The notes under the pieces: model-generated
Databases searched by the model: none
The model's input: the letters and a program-made list of their open reading frames with translations, nothing else
Told to the model about the DNA's origin: nothing
Shown here: in pieces, positions 52,671 through 61,131 of the stretch
Numbering within the stretch: the first letter of the stretch is position 1
Layout: each line of letters begins with the position of its first letter
Position numbers and translations under genes: made by a program
Source: an uncultured Sulfitobacter sp.
GTDB taxonomy: Bacteria; Pseudomonadota; Alphaproteobacteria; Rhodobacterales; Rhodobacteraceae
DNA: 64,000 nt
Assembly (NCBI RefSeq): GCF_947497275.1
Contig: NZ_CANMFS010000002.1
Span: 534,705-598,704, forward strand
Direction: 5' to 3'

Positions 52671-54026
52671 TCAGCTCATGCCGGCGGGGGCAGGCAGCGT
52701 GGCGGCGACCGCCTTGCGGCGCGCCTCGTTGTAGTCTTTTGCAAGATCGAGCGAATCCGCGCCACGGCCGCTGAGGGCTGCGCGCACCGGCGTGTCGTCC
52801 TCGATGCCCAACTCGTCCTTGTGATAGGCGTCAAGCTGTGCGGCAAGGCAGTCGGGGTTGCACTGCGACTTCGGGAACACCACGGCGACGCCTTCGATGG
52901 CCTTTTGTTTGAACTCCCCGTACTCAAGGGACCGCATGTTCTTCTTGACCACCGGATCCTTGCCGAATGACACCTCGGGGCGGATGTTCTTGTCGCCCGC
53001 CCTGGGATCGACCGGTCCGGTCGCGTCAATGATCGCCGATTTCATCTCGGTGTGCAGCGCGCCGTGACTGCCCTTGGTAGCCGATGGACCTTCGGCGCAA
53101 ATCACCGGAGCCTTGTTCGGATCGTACCGCTGACCTTCCTTGATCGCGGACAGTTGGGGCGGTCCGGTCTCACCTTCCTTGGGCTTGTCGCCGCGCCCCG
53201 TCTCGTTGAAGCAGGCCGCATCGACAAGGTGATGACCGGTCTGGCCGGGACAGCAGCAGTTTCCGCCATTGTAAGGCTCCAGCCGGCAGCGCGACGCCGC
53301 AAGGCAATCGTCTGCTTGCGAGGATTCCCACTCATCCATATAGCGTTTCTTGTCGCGGAACTTGCCCGATGGGGCGCCGGATTTGTTCGTCCGGTCCTCA
53401 TAGTTTCCCGCCGCACCGTAGGCGGTTCCATATACCGCGTCGCTGCCGGTGTTTTCCTTGCCGCCCGCGTCGCCTTTCTTGGTCGCGGGTCCGGTGTTCA
53501 CCTTGCCCGCAGCGCAGACTTCGTCCTTGGATTTGTCGCCGCAGGCCTTTTCGATGGCGTCGTCGTTGTCGGCGCAGGGATCTCCCGTGGAGGGCGGGTT
53601 GGGCAGACCGATCTTGGGGAACGGCGGCACGTTCGGCGGAGAGCCATGGTTGTTCGTCGAGATATCTGAGAACCGGGTGAGGTTTTTGCCCTCGGCCTTG
53701 ACGTCCATTGAGAACGCTTGCGAATAGCTCTTGCCCGTGTTTTTCGAGCTGACAACGCCTTTCTTCGCGGCAGCGCCCGCCTCGTCTCCGGTGGTTTTCG
53801 TGAAGTAGGATTTGTTCTTCTGGTTGACCGTCTTGCCGCCGATCTTGACCGTGCCGGTGCCCTTGTCGGTATCGCTGTCCATCCCGAAATTCGGATAGGG
53901 GATCGGGACGCCGGGCGGTGTCGGCGGGGCTTCGGGTGGGGTCATGCAGACATCCGGGAACGCCGAGACGATCTTGTTGGCCTGCGCCTTGCACGATACT
54001 TCCAGCTTGTTGGCAAATACGCTCAT
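52671..54026 (-). CDS. T6SS effector: PAAR-like DUF4150 domain with C-terminal GHH nuclease toxin (Tox-GHH2 type)
   Basis: A 451-residue protein. The N-terminal half (residues 1-145: VCMTPPEAPPTPPGVPIPYPN, KGTGTVKIGGKTVNQKNKSYF) is the PAAR-like DUF4150 domain that caps VgrG. After a Cys-rich linker comes an HNH/EndoVII-superfamily nuclease domain with CLAASRCRLEPYNGGNCCCPGQTGHHLVD, putting the catalytic-type GHH at 264-266, then PVICAEGPSATKGSHGALHTEM. DNase activity is likely. The ATG at 54024-54026 overlaps the thiolase-like gene stop by ATGA. The nuclease family name is a motif-based call. Confidence 0.82.
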   Translation of the reverse strand: MSVFANKLEVSCKAQANKIVSAFPDVCMTPPEAPPTPPGVPIPYPNFGMDSDTDKGTGTVKIGGKTVNQKNKSYFTKTTGDEAGAAAKKGVVSSKNTGKSYSQAFSMDVKAEGKNLTRFSDISTNNHGSPPNVPPFPKIGLPNPPSTGDPCADNDDAIEKACGDKSKDEVCAAGKVNTGPATKKGDAGGKENTGSDAVYGTAYGAAGNYEDRTNKSGAPSGKFRDKKRYMDEWESSQADDCLAASRCRLEPYNGGNCCCPGQTGHHLVDAACFNETGRGDKPKEGETGPPQLSAIKEGQRYDPNKAPVICAEGPSATKGSHGALHTEMKSAIIDATGPVDPRAGDKNIRPEVSFGKDPVVKKNMRSLEYGEFKQKAIEGVAVVFPKSQCNPDCLAAQLDAYHKDELGIEDDTPVRAALSGRGADSLDLAKDYNEARRKAVAATLPAPAGMS

Positions 54027-55063
54027 GCGACGGCCCTGCGCCGCGCGGCGGACTGCACGATGGCCGTGGCGCACCCGCCGTCGTCGCCCGTGGCCTCGAT
54101 CATCACTACCTCGCCCGCCGCATAGCCGCGCTCGTACGCGCGCAGACCCCAGCCGACCATCAACGGACCGATGGCCGCACCGACGTTGCCGATGCAATCG
54201 GTGGGGGTCCAGATGTCCTGCGGGTCTCGGTGGGTGCGCATCGTCCGCTGCATGGCCAGTGCGCTTTGTTTAAAGAAATACGCCTCTCCGGTGAGATCGC
54301 TGATGCGAAAATCGACATGCCCGAAGTCGTCCAGCCCCGCCGCCGCCATGGCGTCGCGGTAGGCCTGCGTCATGCCGTCCCCGCGCAGGGGTATATCGTC
54401 CGGATTGTAGAGGTGCGCCAATTCGCGTGTCAGACCAAGCCCGGTCAACGCGAAATGCTCCGGTGCGCCGGCTTTGCACAGGATCGCCGCCGCCGCTTCA
54501 CCGGGGATAAAGCCGTTGGCGACATCACCTGTCAGCAACCGTTGCGCGCGCAGGTAATGCGCGATTGCCGGACCGCTGAGCAGGCTGTCGGCGCCCAGGA
54601 TCAGCGCATGTGTCGCCTCCTTGCGGGCAAACATCCGCCGCACCCGTTCAAGGGCAACCATGCCCGAAGGCCGCCCATGGCTGACCACATGCACCTTCAT
54701 GGTGCGCGGAAGGCCCGAGAACTCCAGCACCTTTTGCGCGAACCGGTCTGCGTTGCGCACCGGCCTGCCCGGACGCGTCTCTTCTGCCAGGCACAGGACG
54801 ATCTGCAAATCGGCACGCGCGGCCGCGTGGTCGTCCAATGCATCCACCACAGCGCCCGCCGCCAAATGCGCCAGACGCTTTTCCCCGACCCAATCGCGCG
54901 GCAAAGGCACCGGTGCCCCAATCAGCCAATCGCCCCCCGGCGTCATGAATTGCGTTTCGTGAAATCCATCGAGGCCCGCCCGCATTGCCGCCGTGCTTGC
55001 ATCCGCCGTCAGCCCGACCGCCGTCACCATGCCCGCATCAATGATGTTAACGCCGGTGCTCAT
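54023..55063 (-). CDS. Thiolase-like (beta-ketoacyl synthase-fold) protein, probably catalytically dead, effector accessory
   Basis: A 346-residue protein with the thiolase fold (VVDALDDHAAARADLQIVLCLAEE, HALILGADSLLSGPAIAHYL, CIGNVGAAIGPLMVGWG). The active-site cysteine is absent: the nucleophile segment reads VVSHGRPSGMVALERV (residues 126-141), and the GHxxGAAG histidine is replaced (GNVGAAIG). The fold is kept but catalysis should not be possible. It lies between the DUF2169 gene (ATGA overlap) and the PAAR-like effector (ATGA overlap), so it probably chaperones the effector. A chaperone/co-chaperone pair is known to be needed for a PAAR-linked effector in Pseudomonas aeruginosa. Confidence 0.8.
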   Translation of the reverse strand: MSTGVNIIDAGMVTAVGLTADASTAAMRAGLDGFHETQFMTPGGDWLIGAPVPLPRDWVGEKRLAHLAAGAVVDALDDHAAARADLQIVLCLAEETRPGRPVRNADRFAQKVLEFSGLPRTMKVHVVSHGRPSGMVALERVRRMFARKEATHALILGADSLLSGPAIAHYLRAQRLLTGDVANGFIPGEAAAAILCKAGAPEHFALTGLGLTRELAHLYNPDDIPLRGDGMTQAYRDAMAAAGLDDFGHVDFRISDLTGEAYFFKQSALAMQRTMRTHRDPQDIWTPTDCIGNVGAAIGPLMVGWGLRAYERGYAAGEVVMIEATGDDGGCATAIVQSAARRRAVA

Positions 55064-56163
55064 GAGACTGCGCCCCCCGGCAAAGGGATGCCGCTCGACA
55101 GCGGCACATATGTCTTGCCGCTTTCCTTTGCCCGCAGCAATCCGCGACGCGGTCTGCCAACCCACATCTCGGTCATTTCGGTGATGATCCGCTTGAGCGG
55201 CACCTGCACGCGCCAGACCATCGAGACCTTTCGCGCCTCTGTGTCGAACAAAAGGGTGTCGGGATAGAGCAGTCCGTCGAACGCTGTCTCCCAATCGCGA
55301 AACAGCCGCACCGGCAAGGCAGGGTCCGGCAGGCGAAACGCCTCGCGCCCCGCCGGTGTGAGGTTCAGCAGGACAACGTCCTGCGCGCGTTGCGGCTTGT
55401 CGATCTGTTGGTCCTCGCCGACTTGCTGGTAGTAGCGGTCGTCGAAATCCCGCGGCAGGAACGGAAACACATCGCGTTCCCATGCGGCATCGTAGGTGCC
55501 ACCGTGACGCAACCGGTCCGTCCGTCCGCGCCAGACCGGGCCAAACGCCATCGGGCGGTACTCTTCATAAGGCGAGACCACCGGCGCGCCGACCTCTTCG
55601 GTCAGGGGCAGCGGTTGCCCCGAAAGCTGCGCCTGATTGCGAAACGAGGCGAAGCCCCGCCCGTGCGGATTGGGCATGTAGGCGAGGGGTTGAGGATCAT
55701 CGGGATTGAGCCGGTCAACACCGCCGAACGCGGTGTCATAGCCGAATGACTGGCGCACGAACGGATAGGGATCGGTCGCGCGCACCGACGGGCCCAGAAC
55801 CCGCCATTCGCGGTGGCCCACCACGTGAAAGCTCTTTTGCCAGCGCCCCACCCGCAGCCCCACCTGCACGCGCTCGGTTTTTCTGCCGCCCGGCGCATAG
55901 GCCGCACCCTGCACGACGATATCGCATTTCGGTTTGCGAAAAGCAAAATCAGTCTCCCAGCGGGTGCTGGAAAATCCCGGCTCGCCCGTCGCCTGATCGG
56001 CGTAGACGAGCGGCACGTGGTCCGCGCAGGGCATGGCCTGCGCACCGTTGCGGGACGGGAAATCAAAGCTGCCCTTGATCACCATCACAAAGTACTCGCG
56101 CCCGGCCACGTCCATGCCCATCGTGTGCTGGTGCAGGTATCCGGGACGGTTGAAGACCTTCAT
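55060..56163 (-). CDS. DUF2169 domain protein, T6SS effector adaptor
   Basis: A 367-residue protein matching the DUF2169 family: FNRPGYLHQHTMGMDVAGREYFVMVIKGSFDF, YADQATGEPGFSSTRWETDFAFRKPKCDIVVQGAAYAPGG and PSVRATDPYPF with GYDTAFGGVD. DUF2169 genes are found beside DUF4150-type effectors such as Tde2 in Agrobacterium and are thought to help load them on VgrG. It starts 9 bp after clpV and overlaps the thiolase-like gene by ATGA. Function here is inferred from these neighbours. Confidence 0.88.
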   Translation of the reverse strand: MKVFNRPGYLHQHTMGMDVAGREYFVMVIKGSFDFPSRNGAQAMPCADHVPLVYADQATGEPGFSSTRWETDFAFRKPKCDIVVQGAAYAPGGRKTERVQVGLRVGRWQKSFHVVGHREWRVLGPSVRATDPYPFVRQSFGYDTAFGGVDRLNPDDPQPLAYMPNPHGRGFASFRNQAQLSGQPLPLTEEVGAPVVSPYEEYRPMAFGPVWRGRTDRLRHGGTYDAAWERDVFPFLPRDFDDRYYQQVGEDQQIDKPQRAQDVVLLNLTPAGREAFRLPDPALPVRLFRDWETAFDGLLYPDTLLFDTEARKVSMVWRVQVPLKRIITEMTEMWVGRPRRGLLRAKESGKTYVPLSSGIPLPGGAVS

Positions 56164-56172
56164 GCCGCGCCC

Positions 56173-58896
56173 TCACTCGAACGCGTAGGCAAAGCCGTCC
56201 GGCCCGCCGGTTACGGTGACCTTGTGCAGATCCTTCCCCTCCAGACGCACATTGAGAATACGGCGGCTCAGTTCGGGCATCAGCGTATTGGTGAGGATCG
56301 CGTCGATCATCCTGCCACCACTTTCGATCTCGGTGCAGCGGTCCTTGATCACCTGCATCGCGCCATCCGCAATCACCAGTTCGGCGCCGTACCCCTCGCC
56401 CAGACGCTTTGCGAGACTGCGCAGCTTGTGGGTCGAGATCGCCTCAATCATGCTGTCATTCAGGGGCAAATAAGGGATCGTCACGACCCGCCCCAGAAGG
56501 GCTGCCGGGAACACCCCCAGCAAAGGTGCGCGCAATGCACCGTTCAATTCGCCGGGATCCGCCGTTTGCGTGCCGTCCTGCGTCATCGCCATGATCTCTT
56601 CAGAGCCGACGTTCGACGTGAGCAGGATCAGCGTGTTCTTGAAGTCGATGCGCCGGCCTTCGCTGTCGTCCATCATGCCCTTGTCGAACACCTGAAAGAA
56701 GATTTCATGTACATCGGGGTGCGCCTTTTCGACCTCATCCAGCAGCACCACGGAATAGGGCCGTCTGCGTACCGCCTCCGTCAGGATGCCGCCCTTGCCG
56801 TAGCCCACATATCCCGGCGGCGCACCTTTCAGGGTCGAGACGGTGTGCGCCTCCTGAAACTCGCTCATGTTGATTGAGATAAGATTGTCTTCGCCGCCGT
56901 ACATCAACTCGGCCAGCGCCAGTGCTGTTTCCGTCTTGCCCACGCCAGAGGGGCCGCACAGCATGAACACGCCCACCGGTTTTTCCGGTGGCTTCAATCC
57001 GGCGGCGGAGGTCTGGATCCGGTTGGCGATCATTTCCATCGCGTGATCCTGCCCCACCACCCGCTCGGCCAACGTCGCTGCGAGCGACAATGCGCGCTCT
57101 GTCTGGCTGGCCAGCATCCTGCCCATCGGAATGCCGGTCCAATCCTGCACGACCGATCCCACGGCCAACCGATCCACCGACGGCAGGATCAGGGGCGTCT
57201 CACCCTGCGCCCGCGTCAGATCGGCCATGCGCGACTTGAGTGTCGCCAGCGTCTCTTCACGGTCAAAGGACTCCGCCTCCTCCTGCGGCTCGGCATCCGC
57301 GATCTCTTCCATCGTTTCGGCGTCCGCATCGCCGAGATCACCGGTGTCGTCAACGGCGGCTCCCAATCCGCGCAACCGCGCGCGCAGATCGAGTATCTCG
57401 GTCACCATTTCCCTTTCCGCACCCCAGCGGACGTTGGCATCGTCGAATATCTTCTGTGCCTTGGTCAGCGCGGCTCCGACCGTCGCCTTGCGCTCGGTCA
57501 CTTCGATGCCGATTGCCTCTTCGCGCTCGATGATCCCCTGCTCTATCTCCAGCGCATCGAGCCTGCGTTGCGCATCCTCGACTTCCGCAGGCGTCGCGTG
57601 CTGGCTGACGGCAACCCGCGCACAGGCGGTGTCCAGAAGGCTGATCGCCTTGTCGGGTAACTGGCGGCTGGGAATATAGCGATGCGACAGCTTCACCGCC
57701 GCCTCGATAGCCTCGTCAAGCAGTTCGACCTGATGGTGCTTTTCCAGAACGCCCGCGATGCCGCGACACATCAGGATCGCCTTCTCCTCGTCCGGCTCTT
57801 CGATCTTCACGACCTGAAAGCGCCGTGTCAGGGCCGGGTCGGGTTCGATGTGTTGCTTGTATTCGGCCCATGTCGTGGCTGCGATGGTGCGCAATTCGCC
57901 CCGCGCGAGCGCGGGCTTGAGCAGGTTCGCCGCGTCGCCGGTGCCCGCAGAGCCACCAGCCCCGATCAACGTATGCGCCTCGTCGATGAACAAGATGATC
58001 GGCGTATCGCTCGATTGCACTTCCTCGATAACCGATTTCAGCCGCTTTTCAAATTCGCCCTTCACGCTGGCCCCCGCCTGCATCAGTCCGATGTCGAGCA
58101 TGTGCAGATCCACGTTGCGCAGCTGCGGGGGCACGTCGGCCCTGGCCAGCCGCTGTGCGAAGCCTTCGACCACAGCCGTCTTGCCCACCCCTGCCTCACC
58201 GGTGAGGATCGGATTGTTCTGTTTGCGCCGCATCAGGATGTCGACGATTTGCCGGATCTCCGGATCGCGGCCCACGACCGGATCCATCTTTCCCATGCGC
58301 GCCCGCTCGGTCAGATTGGTCGCATACAGCGCCAGCGCCGATTTGCCCCCCGGTGTCTTTTTCGCGCCCGCCCCTTCGGCGGCGGCAGCGTCGGCACTGC
58401 GTTCGACCGAATTGGCCAGCAGGTTATCAAGGTCGGATGCCATCGCGGCCACGTCGAACTTGTCGAACTCGAGGCTGATCTTGTAGAGCAGTCCTTCGAG
58501 CACCGGCACCTTCAGCGCGGCAAGGATCACGTAGGCCGAGCGCACCGTATCATCGCTGAACTCGAAGGTGCCGTAATTCCACGCCTCCTGTATCGCGCGG
58601 AAGATGTGGTCCGAAAACTCCTCGACCGATCCCGCACCGTGCGGCAGCGCATCGGTCGCTTTCAGGATATCACCGTCGAAAATATGCCGGTCCACCCCTG
58701 CCGCATCCATCAGCAACGCCAAATCCGATCCGTCGGTATCGGCGAGTGATGTGACAAAATGAATAAGTTCCACATAAGGATTGCCGCGCCGCTTGGCCGC
58801 CTGCGCCGCCTCCGAAAACGCCTTGAGACAGGTCGGATTGAGCTTGCCCACAAGCTCCTTGCGCTTGATGGTTTCATTGGATCCGCGAGCCGCCAT
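56173..58896 (-). CDS. tssH: T6SS sheath-recycling ATPase TssH (ClpV)
   Basis: A 907-residue double AAA+ protein. It has an N-terminal Clp-N-like domain (LVGKLNPTCLKAFSEAAQAAKRRGNPYVELIHFV), AAA1 with Walker A GEAGVGKT, a middle domain, and AAA2 with GPSGVGKTETALALAELMYGG, ending with the ClpV-type C-terminal domain. An acidic stretch (about residues 505-530) interrupts the middle domain. It disassembles contracted TssBC sheath. The ATG at 58894-58896 has a good ribosome site (GGGAGG) 8 bp ahead and was chosen over a start 9 codons upstream. Confidence 0.95.
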   Translation of the reverse strand: MAARGSNETIKRKELVGKLNPTCLKAFSEAAQAAKRRGNPYVELIHFVTSLADTDGSDLALLMDAAGVDRHIFDGDILKATDALPHGAGSVEEFSDHIFRAIQEAWNYGTFEFSDDTVRSAYVILAALKVPVLEGLLYKISLEFDKFDVAAMASDLDNLLANSVERSADAAAAEGAGAKKTPGGKSALALYATNLTERARMGKMDPVVGRDPEIRQIVDILMRRKQNNPILTGEAGVGKTAVVEGFAQRLARADVPPQLRNVDLHMLDIGLMQAGASVKGEFEKRLKSVIEEVQSSDTPIILFIDEAHTLIGAGGSAGTGDAANLLKPALARGELRTIAATTWAEYKQHIEPDPALTRRFQVVKIEEPDEEKAILMCRGIAGVLEKHHQVELLDEAIEAAVKLSHRYIPSRQLPDKAISLLDTACARVAVSQHATPAEVEDAQRRLDALEIEQGIIEREEAIGIEVTERKATVGAALTKAQKIFDDANVRWGAEREMVTEILDLRARLRGLGAAVDDTGDLGDADAETMEEIADAEPQEEAESFDREETLATLKSRMADLTRAQGETPLILPSVDRLAVGSVVQDWTGIPMGRMLASQTERALSLAATLAERVVGQDHAMEMIANRIQTSAAGLKPPEKPVGVFMLCGPSGVGKTETALALAELMYGGEDNLISINMSEFQEAHTVSTLKGAPPGYVGYGKGGILTEAVRRRPYSVVLLDEVEKAHPDVHEIFFQVFDKGMMDDSEGRRIDFKNTLILLTSNVGSEEIMAMTQDGTQTADPGELNGALRAPLLGVFPAALLGRVVTIPYLPLNDSMIEAISTHKLRSLAKRLGEGYGAELVIADGAMQVIKDRCTEIESGGRMIDAILTNTLMPELSRRILNVRLEGKDLHKVTVTGGPDGFAYAFE

Positions 58897-58925
58897 GGCG
58901 CTACGTCCTCCCTGAAAAATCATTG

Positions 58926-58955
58926 TATAAAAAGCTGGACTCGAAAATTGGTCAA
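58926..58955 (-). promoter_or_regulatory. Candidate promoter of the tssH operon
   Basis: On the minus strand TTGACC (58955-58950) and TTTATA (58931-58926) are 18 bp apart, about 30 bp before the tssH ATG. It overlaps the likely rightward promoter of the kinase gene. Confidence 0.4.
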
Positions 58956-58976
58956 AATAGACACGCCTCCTATGCT
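58948..58976 (+). promoter_or_regulatory. Candidate promoter of the PpkA-type kinase gene
   Basis: TTGGTC (58948-58953) and TATGCT (58971-58976) are separated by exactly 17 bp, and the -10 box is followed by AGACT. The -35 boxes of this and the divergent tssH promoter share bases, so the two transcripts may compete. Confidence 0.35.
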
Positions 58977-59037
58977 AGACTGATTTCCAATTTGAATCGA
59001 CACTTTTGAATAGCCTTACGGGAGAGAGGTTCGTTTG

Positions 59038-61122
59038 ATGAGGGATCCGATGCCGTCGGATATTTTCTTCACCGGGCAGGTGCTGAACAATACCTACGAA
59101 ATCAAGGGCGTACTGGGGCGCGGTGGCACTGGCGAAGTGTATCTAGCCGTCAATCAGATCACCGGGAGGCTGTCGGCGATCAAGGCGCTGAACGCCCAGT
59201 TTTCGGGCAACGCCGACTATCTCGAGTTGATGAAACGCGAAGAGCAGATGCGCAACATCATGCACGATGCCGTCGTGCGCTATTCGGAATGTTCACGCAC
59301 CGACGACGGACATGTGTTTCTTGTGATGGATTTCGTCGACGGCACGGCGCTGAGCGATCTGATGTACGAGCGGCGCGTAACCGATCACGAACTGCTGATC
59401 GTCGCGCACCGCGTGCTCAACGGGTTGGAAGCGACCCACGCGCAAGGCATCGTGCACCGCGATCTGTCGCCCGACAACATTATCCTGCGCGGTGGTGCCG
59501 CCGACCGCGCGACCATCATTGACTTCGGCATCGCCAAGGATACCGCCGCGGGTGCGCGTACCATCGTCGGCATGAACTTTGCTGGAAAATACGAATATGC
59601 GGCACCCGAACAGCTTGACGGGCACGCCGATTTCCGGACCGATTTCTATGCGCTCGGTGCCTCGCTTCTGGCGGTCGCGCGACGCGAAGTGCCCGATGTG
59701 GGCACCAACCCCGGTGAGGTCGTGCGTTTCAAGAGGGCTCCGCTGGACGTCTCCGGGATCGACAGCCCGTTGCGCGATCTGATCGCGCTGCTCAGCGCAC
59801 CCGACCCCGATCAGCGGCCCGCCACCGCGCGCGCGGCACTCGACAGGCTGGATGGTTGGCTCAAGCCCGATACACATGTTGAGAAACATGAGCGTGCCGG
59901 GAAGAAGATCGGCGGCACCTCCAAGGCCGCGTTGGGCGCGGGCGCGGTCGCGGTTCTGGGTATCGGGCTTTATGTGTCGGGGACGCTCGACGGATGGATG
60001 ACGAAACCGCTGCCTGTCGCGTCGCCCTATGCATTGACCGCGACATCGGATGGCACCCTGATCGGCCATGCGCCCGATGCCGAAAGCAGCGATATCATGC
60101 GCGCGGCTTTTGCCGGCACCACCGGGACGGCCCCCCCCGCCGATGCCTTGACACCAGCCACCGGGCTGCCCGATCCGGCGTGGCCGGGCGAGGTGGCGGA
60201 ATTGATCACCCTGTTGGAGCCGATGGCACGGTGGCAGCTCGATATCGCGGACAGTGATGTGCAACTGACCGGCCTCGCCCCAGACCGTGCGACACGCGAC
60301 GCGATGGCGGGCAGCCTGCGTGACTGGGGCGCACGCAGCGGCATGCATGTCCAAAGCGATCTTCGGGCCGGGCCGGAGGTTCTTGGTGCGGGCGCATTAG
60401 CCGCCACATTGGGAGAGATCGCGACCTGCGGGCCGCTGACCCTGCTGGGGGATCAGGAGGGCAGCTATGCGATGTACGATACCGTGACCGTGACCGGCGA
60501 TGTGGCAAGCACCGCAGACGTCGATACGGCGCGCAGCGCACTTGAACCGATGATCGGCGAACGCGATCTGCGCGTGGATGTGCGTGTGCTGAACCCTGAC
60601 CTCTGCGCAATCCGCGCCGTCCTGCCTGCCGTAGCGCAGAGGGCCGTGTCCATCTGGCTGGGACGCGGCAACACCGGCGACACCGTGTTGACCGGCGTTT
60701 ACCGGACTGGCGAAAATCCGGTCGTGGACATCCAGCTTCCCGCCTCGATCGAGGGTGCATCGCTGTGGGTCATGGTGGTCGACAACACCGGCAAGGTTTT
60801 CAACATCCTGCCCAACGTAAATCGAACCGAACACATCATCGATACCCTCGGCACGGTCGAAAACGGCCTGCGCCGCGTGCGCGTCCTGTGGCCGATCCCC
60901 GCACTGCAGGAGGACCCGACGCGGCTGGCCATTCAGGTGGATGCCGAAAACTACGGCAAATCCGAAGTCGTGGCGATCCTGTCGCGCCGCCCGCTGTTCG
61001 ACATGCGGCGGCCCCGCGACGAAAGTGTGACATCCCTCGCCGAAGCGCTCGCCGAGACGCTGGAAGGCCGCGAGGATGAGATCATCGGGATGGCATCACG
61101 GATCATCGATGCACGCCCCTGA
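59038..61122 (+). CDS. ppkA: T6SS serine/threonine protein kinase (PpkA/TagE type)
   Basis: A 694-residue transmembrane kinase. The N-terminal Hanks-type domain has the glycine loop GRGGTGEVY, the ATP-binding Lys49 (SAIKAL), the catalytic loop HRDLSPDN (Asp142, Asn147) and DFG at 162-164. A helix lies near residue 310. The extracytoplasmic part has an alanine-rich region and a C-terminal block (SIWLGRGNTGDTVLTGVYR, VVDNTGKVFNILPN) like the DUF4384-type domains in T6SS kinases. It should phosphorylate the FHA protein to turn the system on. Start ATG 59038 was chosen over the adjacent TTG 59035. It is divergent from tssH. Confidence 0.9.
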   Translation: MRDPMPSDIFFTGQVLNNTYEIKGVLGRGGTGEVYLAVNQITGRLSAIKALNAQFSGNADYLELMKREEQMRNIMHDAVVRYSECSRTDDGHVFLVMDFVDGTALSDLMYERRVTDHELLIVAHRVLNGLEATHAQGIVHRDLSPDNIILRGGAADRATIIDFGIAKDTAAGARTIVGMNFAGKYEYAAPEQLDGHADFRTDFYALGASLLAVARREVPDVGTNPGEVVRFKRAPLDVSGIDSPLRDLIALLSAPDPDQRPATARAALDRLDGWLKPDTHVEKHERAGKKIGGTSKAALGAGAVAVLGIGLYVSGTLDGWMTKPLPVASPYALTATSDGTLIGHAPDAESSDIMRAAFAGTTGTAPPADALTPATGLPDPAWPGEVAELITLLEPMARWQLDIADSDVQLTGLAPDRATRDAMAGSLRDWGARSGMHVQSDLRAGPEVLGAGALAATLGEIATCGPLTLLGDQEGSYAMYDTVTVTGDVASTADVDTARSALEPMIGERDLRVDVRVLNPDLCAIRAVLPAVAQRAVSIWLGRGNTGDTVLTGVYRTGENPVVDIQLPASIEGASLWVMVVDNTGKVFNILPNVNRTEHIIDTLGTVENGLRRVRVLWPIPALQEDPTRLAIQVDAENYGKSEVVAILSRRPLFDMRRPRDESVTSLAEALAETLEGREDEIIGMASRIIDARP

Positions 61123-61131
61123 ACCTGCGGT

